Shown: one piece after another, positions 27,031-36,466 of the stretch
How positions within the stretch are numbered: the stretch's first letter is position 1
How the letters are laid out: every line of letters starts with the position of its first letter
Origin: Qipengyuania gaetbuli
Lineage (GTDB): Bacteria; Pseudomonadota; Alphaproteobacteria; Sphingomonadales; Sphingomonadaceae
Direction: 5' to 3'
NCBI RefSeq assembly: GCF_020171365.1
Contig: NZ_JAIUZO010000002.1
Location: 2,140,001 to 2,204,000 of the forward strand
DNA: 64,000 nucleotides
The notes under the pieces: model-generated
What the model was told of the DNA's origin: nothing
The model's database searches: none
The model's input: the letters and a program-made list of their open reading frames with translations, nothing else
Translations under genes and position numbers: made by a program

Positions 27031-27432
27031 TCAGCTCGGCAGGTAGATCTGCTTCGTTTCCGTCAGCGTAATCGGCGGGATCATCGCAAAGGGGATGATC
27101 GGGCGTAGCTGCACGGTCATGGTCATCGTGCCTGTCTCGGCATTGTTCACCGTGCCGCGCCGGAAGGTCAGCGTCTGGACGGCGTTCGGATCGACCCCGA
27201 TCAGCGCAGCGCGCGTGGTCGCGATGACGGTCGCGTCGGTCGCTGCCGGATCGACCTTGGCCAGTCGCAGGCCTTCGCCCATCGCATTACGCATCGACCC
27301 GTTGGCGTTGAGCACCAGCCCGAAGTTGAGGATGCCGATCATCAGCGCCACCAGAACGGGCAGCGCGATGGCGAACTCGATCCCGAAGGAGCCTTCGCGG
27401 TCGCGACGCAGGCGCTTGAAGAGATGCGTCAT
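27031..27432 (-). CDS. TadE-family pilus assembly protein
   Basis: 133 residues. A basic N-terminus (FKRLRRDREGSFGIEFAIAL) leads into one membrane helix at about 17-38, the TadE-like pseudopilin pattern with Gly-Ser-x-x-x-Glu at the processing site. The remainder is extracytoplasmic. Its ATG at 27432 overlaps the stop of the upstream TadE-like gene by four bases. Probably a minor pseudopilin of a Flp/Tad pilus. Confidence 0.82.
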   Translation of the reverse strand: MTHLFKRLRRDREGSFGIEFAIALPVLVALMIGILNFGLVLNANGSMRNAMGEGLRLAKVDPAATDATVIATTRAALIGVDPNAVQTLTFRRGTVNNAETGTMTMTVQLRPIIPFAMIPPITLTETKQIYLPS

Positions 27433-27908
27433 TGCAGCCTCACGATGCTGTCGCCGGTCACGGTGGTCGGCGAATAGGGAACGGTGGTCCCGCTGAACAT
27501 GGCACCCATGTTGCGCCAGTTGAAACCGGTCGACACGGGCTGGTCGATTGCGACGCTCACGAAGCGCTTCTGGACCTGTCCGGGCGAGCAGTTGCTGTTG
27601 AAGCTGTAGCCTTGCGTCCCGTCGCACTCGAGGATCAGCTGTACGCGAATATCGCTGGTCGGCCGGTTGCTGGCGTTCCGGGCCTCGGCCACGAGATAGC
27701 TCGTGTCGGTGGAAGTGGGCCGCTTGGCAAGGGCGAGGTCGGTGGTCTGCTGCGCCGCCTGCTCGAGGTCGATGCGCGTCGCCACGATTACCGACAAATC
27801 GACCATGCCGAGAAACAGCAGCGCGAGCAGCGGGGCGGCGAGCGCCAGTTCGACGAAGCCGACGCCTGAAGTGTCGCGATAGAGCTTGCGGAGGAAGTGA
27901 TACAGCAT
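27429..27908 (-). CDS. TadE/TadF-family pilus assembly protein
   Basis: 159 residues with a short basic start, then RDTSGVGFVELALAAPLLAL leading into a single helix at about 14-42. This is the TadE-like N-terminus. The C-terminal domain is predicted to be exported and contains two Cys (near residues 95 and 107) that could pair. It lies four bases downstream of the TadG-type gene and overlaps the next TadE gene. Confidence 0.8.
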   Translation of the reverse strand: MLYHFLRKLYRDTSGVGFVELALAAPLLALLFLGMVDLSVIVATRIDLEQAAQQTTDLALAKRPTSTDTSYLVAEARNASNRPTSDIRVQLILECDGTQGYSFNSNCSPGQVQKRFVSVAIDQPVSTGFNWRNMGAMFSGTTVPYSPTTVTGDSIVRLQ

Positions 27909-27911
27909 GGC

Positions 27912-29177
27912 CTACTCCACCACCCTGATCGTGAACGCGGACGAGTTGATCGTCGTAAGGTCAGGGTCACAATTGTTGTCGATGTTGTTCGTCCCGCCGA
28001 AGCGCACGCGCTGGGTGACGATCAGCAGGCATTGCGCGGTCTGCGAGGAATCCCCGTTGTAGGTCAGGTCGTTGGTCGGGAAATAGATCGCCCCGTGCAG
28101 GTTGATGTCCGATCCGCCATTGATCGTGTTGCTTTTGTCCGACGCGATGCGGTCCTGGTAGAACAGGATGCCGCCCCACAGCGGGTTTTCCGCCATGGTT
28201 GGCGCGCGGATGTCTATCTCCGCGCTGCCGTTCACCGACAGGGTTGCGACCTGCGAAGGGTTGTTGCCCGTGAGGATGAAAGTGACGCCGCCGGTCGTAC
28301 CGGGCGCCATGAAGACCTCTGCACCCGAGTTGATGGTCAACGAACCGCCATTGATCACGTAAAGGCCCGGGCGCAGGTACACCGTGCCCTGGATGCGCAG
28401 CCCGTTGTTGTAGCGGCACGGGTCCAGCGTACGCGTCTGGCTGGGAGTAACGTTGACGTTGTTGAGGTTACAGGTCGGCGACCAGGTCAGGTTGCGGCTT
28501 GCCAGCGGATCCTCGACCGGAAGGCCATAGGAGACGAGCGAGGCGTTGGACGGCAAATTGCCCGCTCCGTAGTCGATCCCGCCGACGCTCATGACGAGGT
28601 CGGTATTGAGGAAGCTCGAACCGCCGAGGTCGACCGAGACGCCGCCCGGAGAATTGGACGAAACCGGGCAGCCCAGATTGACCTGCGCGCTGCCGAATAC
28701 ATCGATGCCGGTACCGGACGTAGCCAGCGCGCGGACACATGGATTGCCGATTGCGACGGCGGTGGCGACGGCGCGGGTCCGGATGGTGGGAGGCGTAGAC
28801 AGGAAGACCGACGAGAACGGCAGGGCACGGCTGGTTGTCGCGACGACCTCGATCGCCCCGCTGTCGCCTGTCCAGGCACCGCTGGTCGGCGGCGTGGAAA
28901 CCAGCTCGATCGTATGGGCAGTGTTGGCCGTGCGTCCGACCTCGCTGGTGACTGCGGTGTTGTGATCGCGCCCGAAGGACATGGCGATAGCCCCGGCCAC
29001 TGCGCCGGTATCGACGGCCTGCTGCATCTGCCGTTTCCAGAGATACCACTGGACCGTGTCCACGCTGATCCCCGCGGCCCCGACGAGCGCAGTGATCCCG
29101 GCGCCTGCCATCAACAGCAGGTTGCCGGTCGTGTCCTTCTTCAGACGCTGCAGGAATGTTCCGATACGCCTGCCCAT
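27912..29177 (-). CDS. TadG-family pilus assembly protein
   Basis: 421 residues. Cytoplasmic start (RLKKDTTGNLLLMAGAGITA) then one membrane helix at about 18-40, followed by a large exported region with many Asn/Gly/Thr repeats (beta-rich). The NLL(L)..A.. helix start is typical of TadG, a Flp/Tad pilus assembly protein. GAGGGGC lies six bases before the ATG at 29177. It is first of a three-gene operon; a CtrA-like box lies upstream. Confidence 0.82.
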   Translation of the reverse strand: MGRRIGTFLQRLKKDTTGNLLLMAGAGITALVGAAGISVDTVQWYLWKRQMQQAVDTGAVAGAIAMSFGRDHNTAVTSEVGRTANTAHTIELVSTPPTSGAWTGDSGAIEVVATTSRALPFSSVFLSTPPTIRTRAVATAVAIGNPCVRALATSGTGIDVFGSAQVNLGCPVSSNSPGGVSVDLGGSSFLNTDLVMSVGGIDYGAGNLPSNASLVSYGLPVEDPLASRNLTWSPTCNLNNVNVTPSQTRTLDPCRYNNGLRIQGTVYLRPGLYVINGGSLTINSGAEVFMAPGTTGGVTFILTGNNPSQVATLSVNGSAEIDIRAPTMAENPLWGGILFYQDRIASDKSNTINGGSDINLHGAIYFPTNDLTYNGDSSQTAQCLLIVTQRVRFGGTNNIDNNCDPDLTTINSSAFTIRVVE

Positions 29178-29253
29178 TGCGTTGCCCCTCGGCTTGAATT
29201 TCTCCGAGAATGGAAACTATGCCTCCCTGGCTAAGAGAAAGTCGCAAACCGCA

Positions 29254-29269
29254 GTAAATCGATATTAAC
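29254..29269 (+). promoter_or_regulatory. CtrA-like box between tadG-type and S9 peptidase genes
   Basis: GTAA-N7-TTAAC, one mismatch from the CtrA consensus TTAA-N7-TTAAC. It lies 77 bases upstream of the TadG-type gene's start. CtrA controls pilus genes in Caulobacter, so control of the tad genes here is plausible inference. Confidence 0.35.
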
Positions 29270-29379
29270 CGTAGAAATCGCCGCAAAGTTGATTTGCGAG
29301 GTATTTTGGGGACGCGAACTTGTCTTTGCGGCGCGGCGCAATATTGTGCCCTTGGGAATATATCGCCAGGGGGTCGCAG

Positions 29380-31368
29380 GTGCGTTTTCCAATCTTTGCA
29401 GCGCTATGCGCAGCGCTTGTCCCGCTTCCACTGGGAGCACAGGAAGTGCCGGCAGAGGGGCAGGAAGATGTCTCTCGGCAACTGGCAAGGACGCCGCGTG
29501 ACATCCCGGTTTCCGCCTTTGCCGGGCGCAGCAATCTTGGTGTCGCGAGACTTTCGGAAAGCGGTGCGCGTTTCGCATTCGTGACCTGGCAGGACGACAA
29601 GACGATCCTGTCGGTCCACGATGCCTCCACGCGCCAGCAGCTCGCTACAGTCGACCTTGGCAGTGGAAACGAGTTCGGCTGGTTCCGCTGGGCCGGCGAC
29701 AATCGTATCCTCATCTCGGTGAACACCTATGCCGCCGGGCTGTTCTTCCTGCCGGTAACGCGGCTGATGGCCTATGACATGGAAGCGCACGAAATCCGCT
29801 ATATCGGGTTCGACCGGCAGGGCCTGTCGGGTGACGACATCCTTCATGTCGATCCAGCCGGCGAACACATTCTCCTGTCGGTTAGCCGCAGTGTGTACCG
29901 CAACCCTGAAGTCTGGCGGTTTCCCCTCGACGGAAGCGGCGAGGACGGCGCGGAACGGGTGCACAAATCGCAGAAGGACGTCGACGCCTGGTGGGCGGAC
30001 GATCAGGGCACGGTCCGGCTCGGCATGAATTTCACCAGCGGAGGTTCGGTAAAGGTTTATTACCGCCCGGATGCCGCTTCCGATTTTACCAAGGTCACGA
30101 AGGTCAAGCTGGCCGACGAGACGGCAATCGATGCCTGGGATGTAATGGGCATCTATGCAGGGACCGACACCGGCTATGCGATGGTCGATGGCCCCGATGG
30201 CCGGGGCGTCCTCAAGGAAATCGATTATTCGACCGGCACGCTGGGGGAAACGGTTTGGGAAAACCCGCGCTGGGGTCTCGAAAAGGTCCTGATGAGGCGC
30301 GGCGAAGGCCCGCTCGGCGTGATTTACACAGACGACGGCCCGCAGATCGACTGGCTGGACCCGGCCATGAAAGCCTATCACGACGCCTTGTCGAAGGCCC
30401 TTCCGGGTAGTCGCGTCGAAATCATCGATATCACGCCGTCCAACCGCATGCTGGTGATGCAGTCCGGATCGAACGATCCGGGTGCGCTTTACATCTTCAC
30501 TCCCGGTGAGGGCCGGCTCGACCTCTTCGCCAACCTTCGCCCGGAGATAGACGAGCGCCAATTGCTGCCCATGACCGCACACGACGTGCGTGCGCGCGAC
30601 GGAACTGTCCTGAGAGCTTTCCTCGCCCTTCCGAAGGGACGCGAGGCGCGCAACCTGCCGGCCATCGTCATGCCCCATGGCGGCCCCTTCGGCATTCGCG
30701 ATTCCGCCATCTACGACGATTGGACGCAGCTGTTCGCATCGCGCGGATACGCAGTCCTGCGGCCGAATTTCCGGGGTTCCGGCGGATATGGGGAAGCGTT
30801 CGAGCGCTTGGGCGACGGCCAGATCGGACGCGCGATGCAGGACGATCTCGACGACACGCTGGACTGGGCTGTGGCGCAAGGCATCGTCGATCCTGCCAAG
30901 GCCTGCATCGTGGGGGCAAGTTACGGCGGCTACGCAGCCATGTGGGGGTTGATCCGCAACCCGGATCGCTGGCGCTGCGGGGCAAGTTTTGCCGGGGTCG
31001 CCGATTGGGAGGACATGCTCAAATACGATCGCAACTATTTCGGACGCGGCAGCAAGGGGCGACGAGCCTTCCGGAAATGGGAGCCGCGGGTCACGGGCGA
31101 CGTCGATTTCGACCTGTCGACCATATCCGTGACCGATCGCATCGGGGAACTTCGCCGGCCGCTCTTCGTGGCGCAGGGGAAGACGGACCGCGTCGTGCCG
31201 CAATCGCAGTTCGACGATCTGCTCGAGACGGCCGAAAAATCGGGGATCACGCTGGAATCGCTGCTGATTGCAGATGGCCATTCGATCAGTGACCCGGAGG
31301 AGGAAACCAGGCTGCTGGAGGCCATGATAGCTTTTCTCGAGAAGCATAATCCTCCCGATCCGGACTGA
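29380..31368 (+). CDS. S9-family prolyl oligopeptidase-like peptidase, exported
   Basis: 662 residues. A signal peptide (VRFPIFAALCAALVPLPLGAQ) is followed by a beta-propeller region and a C-terminal alpha/beta-hydrolase domain. The catalytic Ser is in GASYGGYAAMWG, the Asp in GKTDRVVPQSQ, and the His in DGHSISDPEEE. This is the S9C acylaminoacyl-peptidase-like layout, probably periplasmic. The GTG at 29380 follows AGGGGG and begins exactly at the signal peptide; an earlier in-frame opening at 29320 would bury it. Confidence 0.88.
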   Translation: MRFPIFAALCAALVPLPLGAQEVPAEGQEDVSRQLARTPRDIPVSAFAGRSNLGVARLSESGARFAFVTWQDDKTILSVHDASTRQQLATVDLGSGNEFGWFRWAGDNRILISVNTYAAGLFFLPVTRLMAYDMEAHEIRYIGFDRQGLSGDDILHVDPAGEHILLSVSRSVYRNPEVWRFPLDGSGEDGAERVHKSQKDVDAWWADDQGTVRLGMNFTSGGSVKVYYRPDAASDFTKVTKVKLADETAIDAWDVMGIYAGTDTGYAMVDGPDGRGVLKEIDYSTGTLGETVWENPRWGLEKVLMRRGEGPLGVIYTDDGPQIDWLDPAMKAYHDALSKALPGSRVEIIDITPSNRMLVMQSGSNDPGALYIFTPGEGRLDLFANLRPEIDERQLLPMTAHDVRARDGTVLRAFLALPKGREARNLPAIVMPHGGPFGIRDSAIYDDWTQLFASRGYAVLRPNFRGSGGYGEAFERLGDGQIGRAMQDDLDDTLDWAVAQGIVDPAKACIVGASYGGYAAMWGLIRNPDRWRCGASFAGVADWEDMLKYDRNYFGRGSKGRRAFRKWEPRVTGDVDFDLSTISVTDRIGELRRPLFVAQGKTDRVVPQSQFDDLLETAEKSGITLESLLIADGHSISDPEEETRLLEAMIAFLEKHNPPDPD

Positions 31369-31441
31369 AAACGGCGGATAAGTGGGGTTCCGGCACCATC
31401 GCGGTCTTGTCGTCGGCAGCCGAATTCCTAATTTGGTACAT

Positions 31442-31843
31442 GTGATCAAGGAGCTTTTTCAGCACGCCGCCACGACCGACGGGATTACCGTCCGGGTTGC
31501 CGTGAATTTCCTTCCCGAACAGTCGCAGCCCGATGCCGACAAGTGGTTCTGGGTCTATCACATCCGCATCGAGAACGGTTCGCACGAGAAGGTGCAGCTC
31601 AAGACCCGTCATTGGCGGATTACCGATGCGCGCGGCATGGTCGCCCATGTCGATGGCGAAGGGGTCGTCGGCGAACAGCCGGCGCTCGCACCTGGTGCAA
31701 GCCATGATTACGTGTCGGGTTGCCCGCTCGAAACGCCTTATGGCTCGATGGAAGGTTTCTACACCTTCGTTCGCGAGGACGGGTCGCCCTTCGAGGTCCG
31801 CATCCCCTTCTTCCCGCTGGCCGCACCCGCGACCGCCGGCTGA
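31442..31843 (+). CDS. apaG: ApaG protein
   Basis: 133 residues, a fibronectin-like beta-sandwich domain with the typical ITVRVAVNFLPEQSQPD, HIRIENGSHEKVQLKTRHW and PLETPYGSMEGFYTF segments. ApaG is linked to Co2+/Mg2+ resistance and diadenosine-polyphosphate levels in enterics; its biochemical role is unclear. The GTG at 31442 fits homologues (VIKELFQHAATTDG). No good Shine-Dalgarno is seen. It converges with ppx, three bases between stops. Confidence 0.9.
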   Translation: MIKELFQHAATTDGITVRVAVNFLPEQSQPDADKWFWVYHIRIENGSHEKVQLKTRHWRITDARGMVAHVDGEGVVGEQPALAPGASHDYVSGCPLETPYGSMEGFYTFVREDGSPFEVRIPFFPLAAPATAG

Positions 31844-31846
31844 AGG

Positions 31847-33385
31847 TCAGTCCTCTTCCTCTTCTTCTTCCAGTTCGTTGGAGAAATCGAACTGGCCGAT
31901 CTTGATCTTGGGCTTGCGGCCCAGCCAATCGGCGAGGACTTCCAGATCCTTGGTCAGCGGCCATGTGGCAAGCGCGGCCCGGCTTTCGTCCATGTAGAGG
32001 ACCAGTGACTTTTTCTTGAGCCGCAACCTGCTGGAGGCGAGGGCAATCCTTGCGCCTGCGCCCAAGCGGCGGGCCAGCCGGTAGCCGAGCCCCCAGGTAA
32101 GGCCTTCACGCAAATCCTCGTCACTTGCGAGGCGGCGCAGGCGGTTCGGAACTTCCGTCGCGCCGAGGCTGCCGAGAAGCGCAGCGCAGATCATCGCTCG
32201 GTCGCGCGGTGTGCAGTCGATCCAGCGCTTGTCGAGTGCCCATTCGGTCGCATGGTTGGACCGTAGGTTGGGCTCCACGCGCTGGAGGGCGAGGGCGAGC
32301 TGCGCTGCTGCGAGGCGAAGGCGCTCGTTGCGCTTGCCGCCCCCGCTGGCGAGGTCGACCGTCCAGCCCGCGATGCGGGTCGCATCGACGATCGGCGCAT
32401 CGCGCGGCTCGGCAAAGGCGTGGACGCCTGCCAGCAGCGGGTCGAGCGACCGGGTAAGGTCGTTGAGCTGCGAAAACAGCAGGCCTTCGCGGATGCCCCA
32501 GCTCGAGAAGACGAGGCTCTCCGGCTTCAATTCGGCCAGCAAGGGTTTCAGCAAGGCGGCCGCATCGGGAAGGTATCCGGCACGCATCGGCGATATGCCG
32601 GAAATCTCCATCAGCTTTTCGGGGTCGGCATCGACCAGCCTTCCAGCTAGATCATGCGCCTCATCCATCGTCAGGCAGAACCCGTGGGGGTCGGTCAGCG
32701 GATAGTCGCATTCGCGCATCGCGTAATGCGCCAGCGCGCGCCAGGTGCCGCCGATCATGTAGAGCGGACCTTCGTGGCCCGAAGCCCAGCCGACGCCGGA
32801 AAGCGTGTCGTGAACCTGCTGCTCGAAATCGCCGGCCGCAGCTCGCTGTGCGGGCAGGCGCAAGGTCCCGAATGGCAGGCTGACCGCATCGTGGCATTCG
32901 CCATCGCCGATGGAGACGAGCTCGAGACTGCCGCCTCCAAGGTCGGCGATCATGCCTTTCGCACCGGGAAAGGCGCCGATGGCACCGAAAGCGGAAGCGC
33001 AGGCTTCCTCCTCGCCCGACAGCAGGCGCGGGGACAGCCCAAGCGCAGCGACCCGGTCGAGAAATTCCCCGCCGTTCTCGGCATCGCGCGCGGCGGCTGT
33101 CGCGACCGTCTGCACATCGTCGATGCCGCGGTCACGGATAATCAGGGCGTAACGGGCAAGCGCGGCGAGCGCCTCGTCCATGGCCTCTTCGGGAATGCGG
33201 CCTGTTTCCGACAGATCGCGGCCGAGGCGTGCGGCGACTTTCTCGTTCCACACGGTTTCCGGCGAACGGGCCGTGCCTTCGTAGAGCACGAGGCGGACGG
33301 TGTTCGAACCGATGTCGATGACGGCACGGGGCGGATGGATCAGGCGGCGCTGCCACTTGGCGCTGCGCGATTTGACGGAGGTCAT
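31847..33385 (-). CDS. ppx: Ppx/GppA-type phosphatase (exopolyphosphatase)
   Basis: 512 residues of the sugar-kinase/actin-like Ppx/GppA family. Phosphate-binding motifs AVIDIGSNTVRLVLYEG (about 21-37) and ADLGGGSLELVSIG are intact. The C-terminal HD-like helical domain continues to an unusual acidic tail (NELEEEEEED). Pairing with ppk, with overlapping start and stop (ATGA), argues for exopolyphosphatase, although guanosine pentaphosphatase activity cannot be excluded. Confidence 0.9.
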   Translation of the reverse strand: MTSVKSRSAKWQRRLIHPPRAVIDIGSNTVRLVLYEGTARSPETVWNEKVAARLGRDLSETGRIPEEAMDEALAALARYALIIRDRGIDDVQTVATAAARDAENGGEFLDRVAALGLSPRLLSGEEEACASAFGAIGAFPGAKGMIADLGGGSLELVSIGDGECHDAVSLPFGTLRLPAQRAAAGDFEQQVHDTLSGVGWASGHEGPLYMIGGTWRALAHYAMRECDYPLTDPHGFCLTMDEAHDLAGRLVDADPEKLMEISGISPMRAGYLPDAAALLKPLLAELKPESLVFSSWGIREGLLFSQLNDLTRSLDPLLAGVHAFAEPRDAPIVDATRIAGWTVDLASGGGKRNERLRLAAAQLALALQRVEPNLRSNHATEWALDKRWIDCTPRDRAMICAALLGSLGATEVPNRLRRLASDEDLREGLTWGLGYRLARRLGAGARIALASSRLRLKKKSLVLYMDESRAALATWPLTKDLEVLADWLGRKPKIKIGQFDFSNELEEEEEED

Positions 33386-35568
33386 CGCTTCGCTCCGCTC
33401 AGCGTGAGGCGCGGGACTTCATGCCGCTGGAGAGCGGAGCCGCGCCCCGAGAGCGAAGGGTTCGACATGAAATATTCGTGGCAGTTGAAGCCGCCTTCGC
33501 CCTTGCGCATGCGCAGGTACTGCCCGTCGGGACCTAGGCGCCAGCTCTGTTCGGTGTCGAGGATATTGGCCAGCATGACCTGTCCCAGCATCTGGTCGTG
33601 GACCGTCTTGTTGGTCACGGGAACGAGCACTTCCACGCGCCGGTCGAGATTGCGGCTCATGGCATCGGCGCTGGTGATGAAGACCTTGGCCTGCCGGCTC
33701 GGAAGCGCTTTGCCATTGGCAAAGGCCCACATGCGACCATGTTCGAGAAAGCGCCCGATGATCGATTTTACGCTGATGTTTTCGCTGAGACCGGGGATGC
33801 CGGGCCTCAAGGAACAGATGCCGCGCACCACCATCCGGATTTCGACGCCCGCCATGCTCGCTTCGTAAAGCTTGTCGATCATTGCCTGGTTGGTGATGGA
33901 ATTGAGCTTCACCCAGATGCCCGACGGCTTGCCCGCGCGTGCATTGGCGATCTCGACGTCGATCAGCTCGTACAGTTTCTCGCGCAGGCCGATGGGCGAG
34001 ATGGCGATCTTCTCCAGGGCCTCCGGTTCAATGTAGCCGGTGATGAAGTTGAACATCTTGGCCGCGTCGCGCCCCAAAGCCGCATCGGCGGTGAAATAGC
34101 TGAGGTCGGTGTAGATGCGCGCATTGACCGGGTGGTAATTGCCCGTGCCGAAATGGCAGTAGGTGCGGTAGCCGTCTTCCTCGCGGCGCACGACCAGGCT
34201 AACCTTGGCGTGGGTCTTCCATTCGGTGAAGCCGTAGATCACCTGCACGCCCGCACGTTCGAGCTCGTTCGCCCAGCGGATGTTGCGTTCCTCGTCGAAG
34301 CGGGCCTTTAGCTCGACCACGGCGGTGACGGCCTTGCCGTTTTGCGCCGCTTCAACCAGCGCGGCGATCACCGGCGACTGGTCCCCTGCGCGGTAGAGTG
34401 TCTGCTTGATCGAGACGACCTGCGGGTCGACCGCCGCCTGGTGCAGGAAATCGACCACCACTTCGAAGCTTTCGTAAGGGTGGTGGATAACCATGTCCTT
34501 CTCGCGGATAGCGGTGAAGACATCGCCGTCATGGGCCAGCACGCGCTCGGGATAGCGGGGCGAGAAGGGGGTGAACTTGAGGTCGGGCCGCGGCTCGTTG
34601 CAGATCGCCGACAGGTCGGACAGGCCCAGCATGCCGCCCGTCTTCACGATCATCGCCGCGTCGACGTCGAACTGTTCGCGCAGCAGGGCTTCTGCAGAGG
34701 CGTCGCATTCGTCGTCCAGCTCGAGCAGGACCGCACGGCCCCGGCGGCGCCGCTGGATGGCGGTGCGGAAATAGCGCACGAGGTCTTCGGCCTCGTCCTC
34801 GACCTCGATATCGCTGTCCCGCAGGACGCGGAAAATGCCGTCGCCAAGGATCTTGAAGCCCGGGAAAAGCTGGCTGGCGAACCGGGTCACCAGCTGTTCG
34901 ATAGCGACGTAGATTGCCTTTTCGCCGGGCACACGCACGAAGCGCGGCGCACCGCTGGGAATGAGGACCATCTCGACCAGTTCACCCTTGCGGCGGCCCC
35001 GCTTGAGGCGGAACAGCACGCCCATCCCGCCGCTGGCGACGAAGGGGAAGGGGTGCGAAGGATCGATCGCCTGCGGCGTGATCAGCGGCAGGATGTCGGT
35101 GGTGAAATAGTCTTCAAGCCAGTCCTGCTGCTGCTTGTCGAGCTGTTCAACCAGCGCGATCAGTATGCCTTCGTCGGCCAGCAGGCCGCGCAGTTCGTCG
35201 AGGCTGTCCTGCTGGCGGTGTTCCAGCTGGAGCACTTGCTCGCGGATCGCGTCGAGTTGCTGGCGCGGGCTCAGCCCGTCGATACCCGGCGTTTCGATAC
35301 CGCGATGCACCTGCCCTTCGAGGCCGGCGATGCGGACCATGGTGAATTCGTCGAGATTGCTTCCGGAAATCGACAGGAAGCGAAGGCGTTCGAGCAGCGG
35401 GTAGCGCGCGTTTTCGCTTTCCGCCAAAACACGGCGGTTGAAGCTCAGCCAGGACAGTTCGCGATTGGTGTAGCGCTCGTCCAGCGCCATCGGCTCCTGC
35501 GGGGTGTCCGCATGGGAATCACCGGTTTCGGCCTCGGGGCCGGAACTGGGGGCATTGCCTAACGTCAC
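33382..35568 (-). CDS. ppk1: Polyphosphate kinase 1
   Basis: 728 residues. Makes polyphosphate from ATP through a phospho-histidine. The N-terminal region (RELSWLSFNRRVLAESEN) and the HFGTGNYHPVNARIYTD segment with the phosphorylated His are present, as are the IHHPYESFE and TSADAMSRNLDRRVE boxes. The GTG at 35568 has AGAGGA six bases upstream. First gene of ppk-ppx. An extra N-terminal stretch of about 30 residues is low in complexity. Confidence 0.95.
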   Translation of the reverse strand: MTLGNAPSSGPEAETGDSHADTPQEPMALDERYTNRELSWLSFNRRVLAESENARYPLLERLRFLSISGSNLDEFTMVRIAGLEGQVHRGIETPGIDGLSPRQQLDAIREQVLQLEHRQQDSLDELRGLLADEGILIALVEQLDKQQQDWLEDYFTTDILPLITPQAIDPSHPFPFVASGGMGVLFRLKRGRRKGELVEMVLIPSGAPRFVRVPGEKAIYVAIEQLVTRFASQLFPGFKILGDGIFRVLRDSDIEVEDEAEDLVRYFRTAIQRRRRGRAVLLELDDECDASAEALLREQFDVDAAMIVKTGGMLGLSDLSAICNEPRPDLKFTPFSPRYPERVLAHDGDVFTAIREKDMVIHHPYESFEVVVDFLHQAAVDPQVVSIKQTLYRAGDQSPVIAALVEAAQNGKAVTAVVELKARFDEERNIRWANELERAGVQVIYGFTEWKTHAKVSLVVRREEDGYRTYCHFGTGNYHPVNARIYTDLSYFTADAALGRDAAKMFNFITGYIEPEALEKIAISPIGLREKLYELIDVEIANARAGKPSGIWVKLNSITNQAMIDKLYEASMAGVEIRMVVRGICSLRPGIPGLSENISVKSIIGRFLEHGRMWAFANGKALPSRQAKVFITSADAMSRNLDRRVEVLVPVTNKTVHDQMLGQVMLANILDTEQSWRLGPDGQYLRMRKGEGGFNCHEYFMSNPSLSGRGSALQRHEVPRLTLSGAKR

Positions 35569-35668
35569 TGCGTTTCCTCTGGTGGCCTACCGGTCAGCGT
35601 AAAGCGAGCGTGCGCTATTGGAAAGGGTTTCGCGTTGCCACCCGATGCGCAGGCGTGTCGGAATTCCG

Positions 35669-36466
35669 TCATAAATGCGCATAAAGCGCCGCCAATTCAT
35701 CCCACAGTGCGGGACTGGAGGCACCCAAAAGGCCCGTGCGCCCGTGTTCGTCGACGCGGTAGGGGGACCCGTCAGGCCGGGCCGCCTTGCCGCCGGCTTC
35801 CTCCAGCCACAACACACCGGCGGCGTGGTCCCACGCGAGCGTGCGTTCGAAGATCGACACGTCGTTTTCGCCAAGCGCCAGCCGCGGATACTGCTCGGCA
35901 GCGCAATAGGGGATGTCGACGAGGGCGTAGGCCGGCTCGATATGCTGCTTCGTGGCCTCGCGGCGGGCTTCCTCCATGTAGACGAGCGAGATTGCCGCAA
36001 CCGGCGGCGTGCGTCCGGTGCCCTTGGCGGTGACGCGCTCGCCATCGACGAGGGCACCCTTGCCGCGATGGGCGGAGCAGAACCGGCCCGTCAGGCAGTC
36101 GTAAATCCAGCCGGACTGGGTGAACCCGCCTTCCGCGCGGGCGACGAGGACGCCGAACGGGCCGTGGCCGTTGGCGAAATTGCGCGTCCCGTCCACCGGA
36201 TCGACAATCCAGCAAGGCCGGTCGAGCCGGTCTAGCACCGAGGGGTCTTCATGCGCCGCTTCCTCGCCGACGAAGGCGAGCGTGCCATCAATGCGCGTGA
36301 GGCCTTCGCGCAGGAGCTTTTCGGATTCGCGGTCGGCGATGGTGACGGGATCGTTGCCGCCCTTGTCCTCGACCTCGCCCGCCGAAAGATTGCGAAAGCG
36401 CGGCAGGATCGCCGTTTCCGACACGGTCCGCATCAATGCGAGTATCTCGGTGTCGAGCGCGCTCAA
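35669..36466 (-). CDS. Inositol monophosphatase-family phosphatase (possibly histidinol-phosphatase)
   Basis: 265 residues with the metal-site motifs of the IMPase family: GEEAAHE (about 75), WIVDPVDGTRNFANGH (about 90) and WDHAAGVLWLEEAGG near 215. Family members hydrolyse inositol phosphate, 3'-phosphoadenosine phosphate or, as HisN, histidinol phosphate. I choose the TTG at 36466, which overlaps the argJ stop as TTGA; the longer reading would run antiparallel through argJ in a basic, unlikely peptide. Coupling to argJ hints at amino-acid synthesis, so a HisN-like role is possible. Confidence 0.85.
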   Translation of the reverse strand: MSALDTEILALMRTVSETAILPRFRNLSAGEVEDKGGNDPVTIADRESEKLLREGLTRIDGTLAFVGEEAAHEDPSVLDRLDRPCWIVDPVDGTRNFANGHGPFGVLVARAEGGFTQSGWIYDCLTGRFCSAHRGKGALVDGERVTAKGTGRTPPVAAISLVYMEEARREATKQHIEPAYALVDIPYCAAEQYPRLALGENDVSIFERTLAWDHAAGVLWLEEAGGKAARPDGSPYRVDEHGRTGLLGASSPALWDELAALYAHL

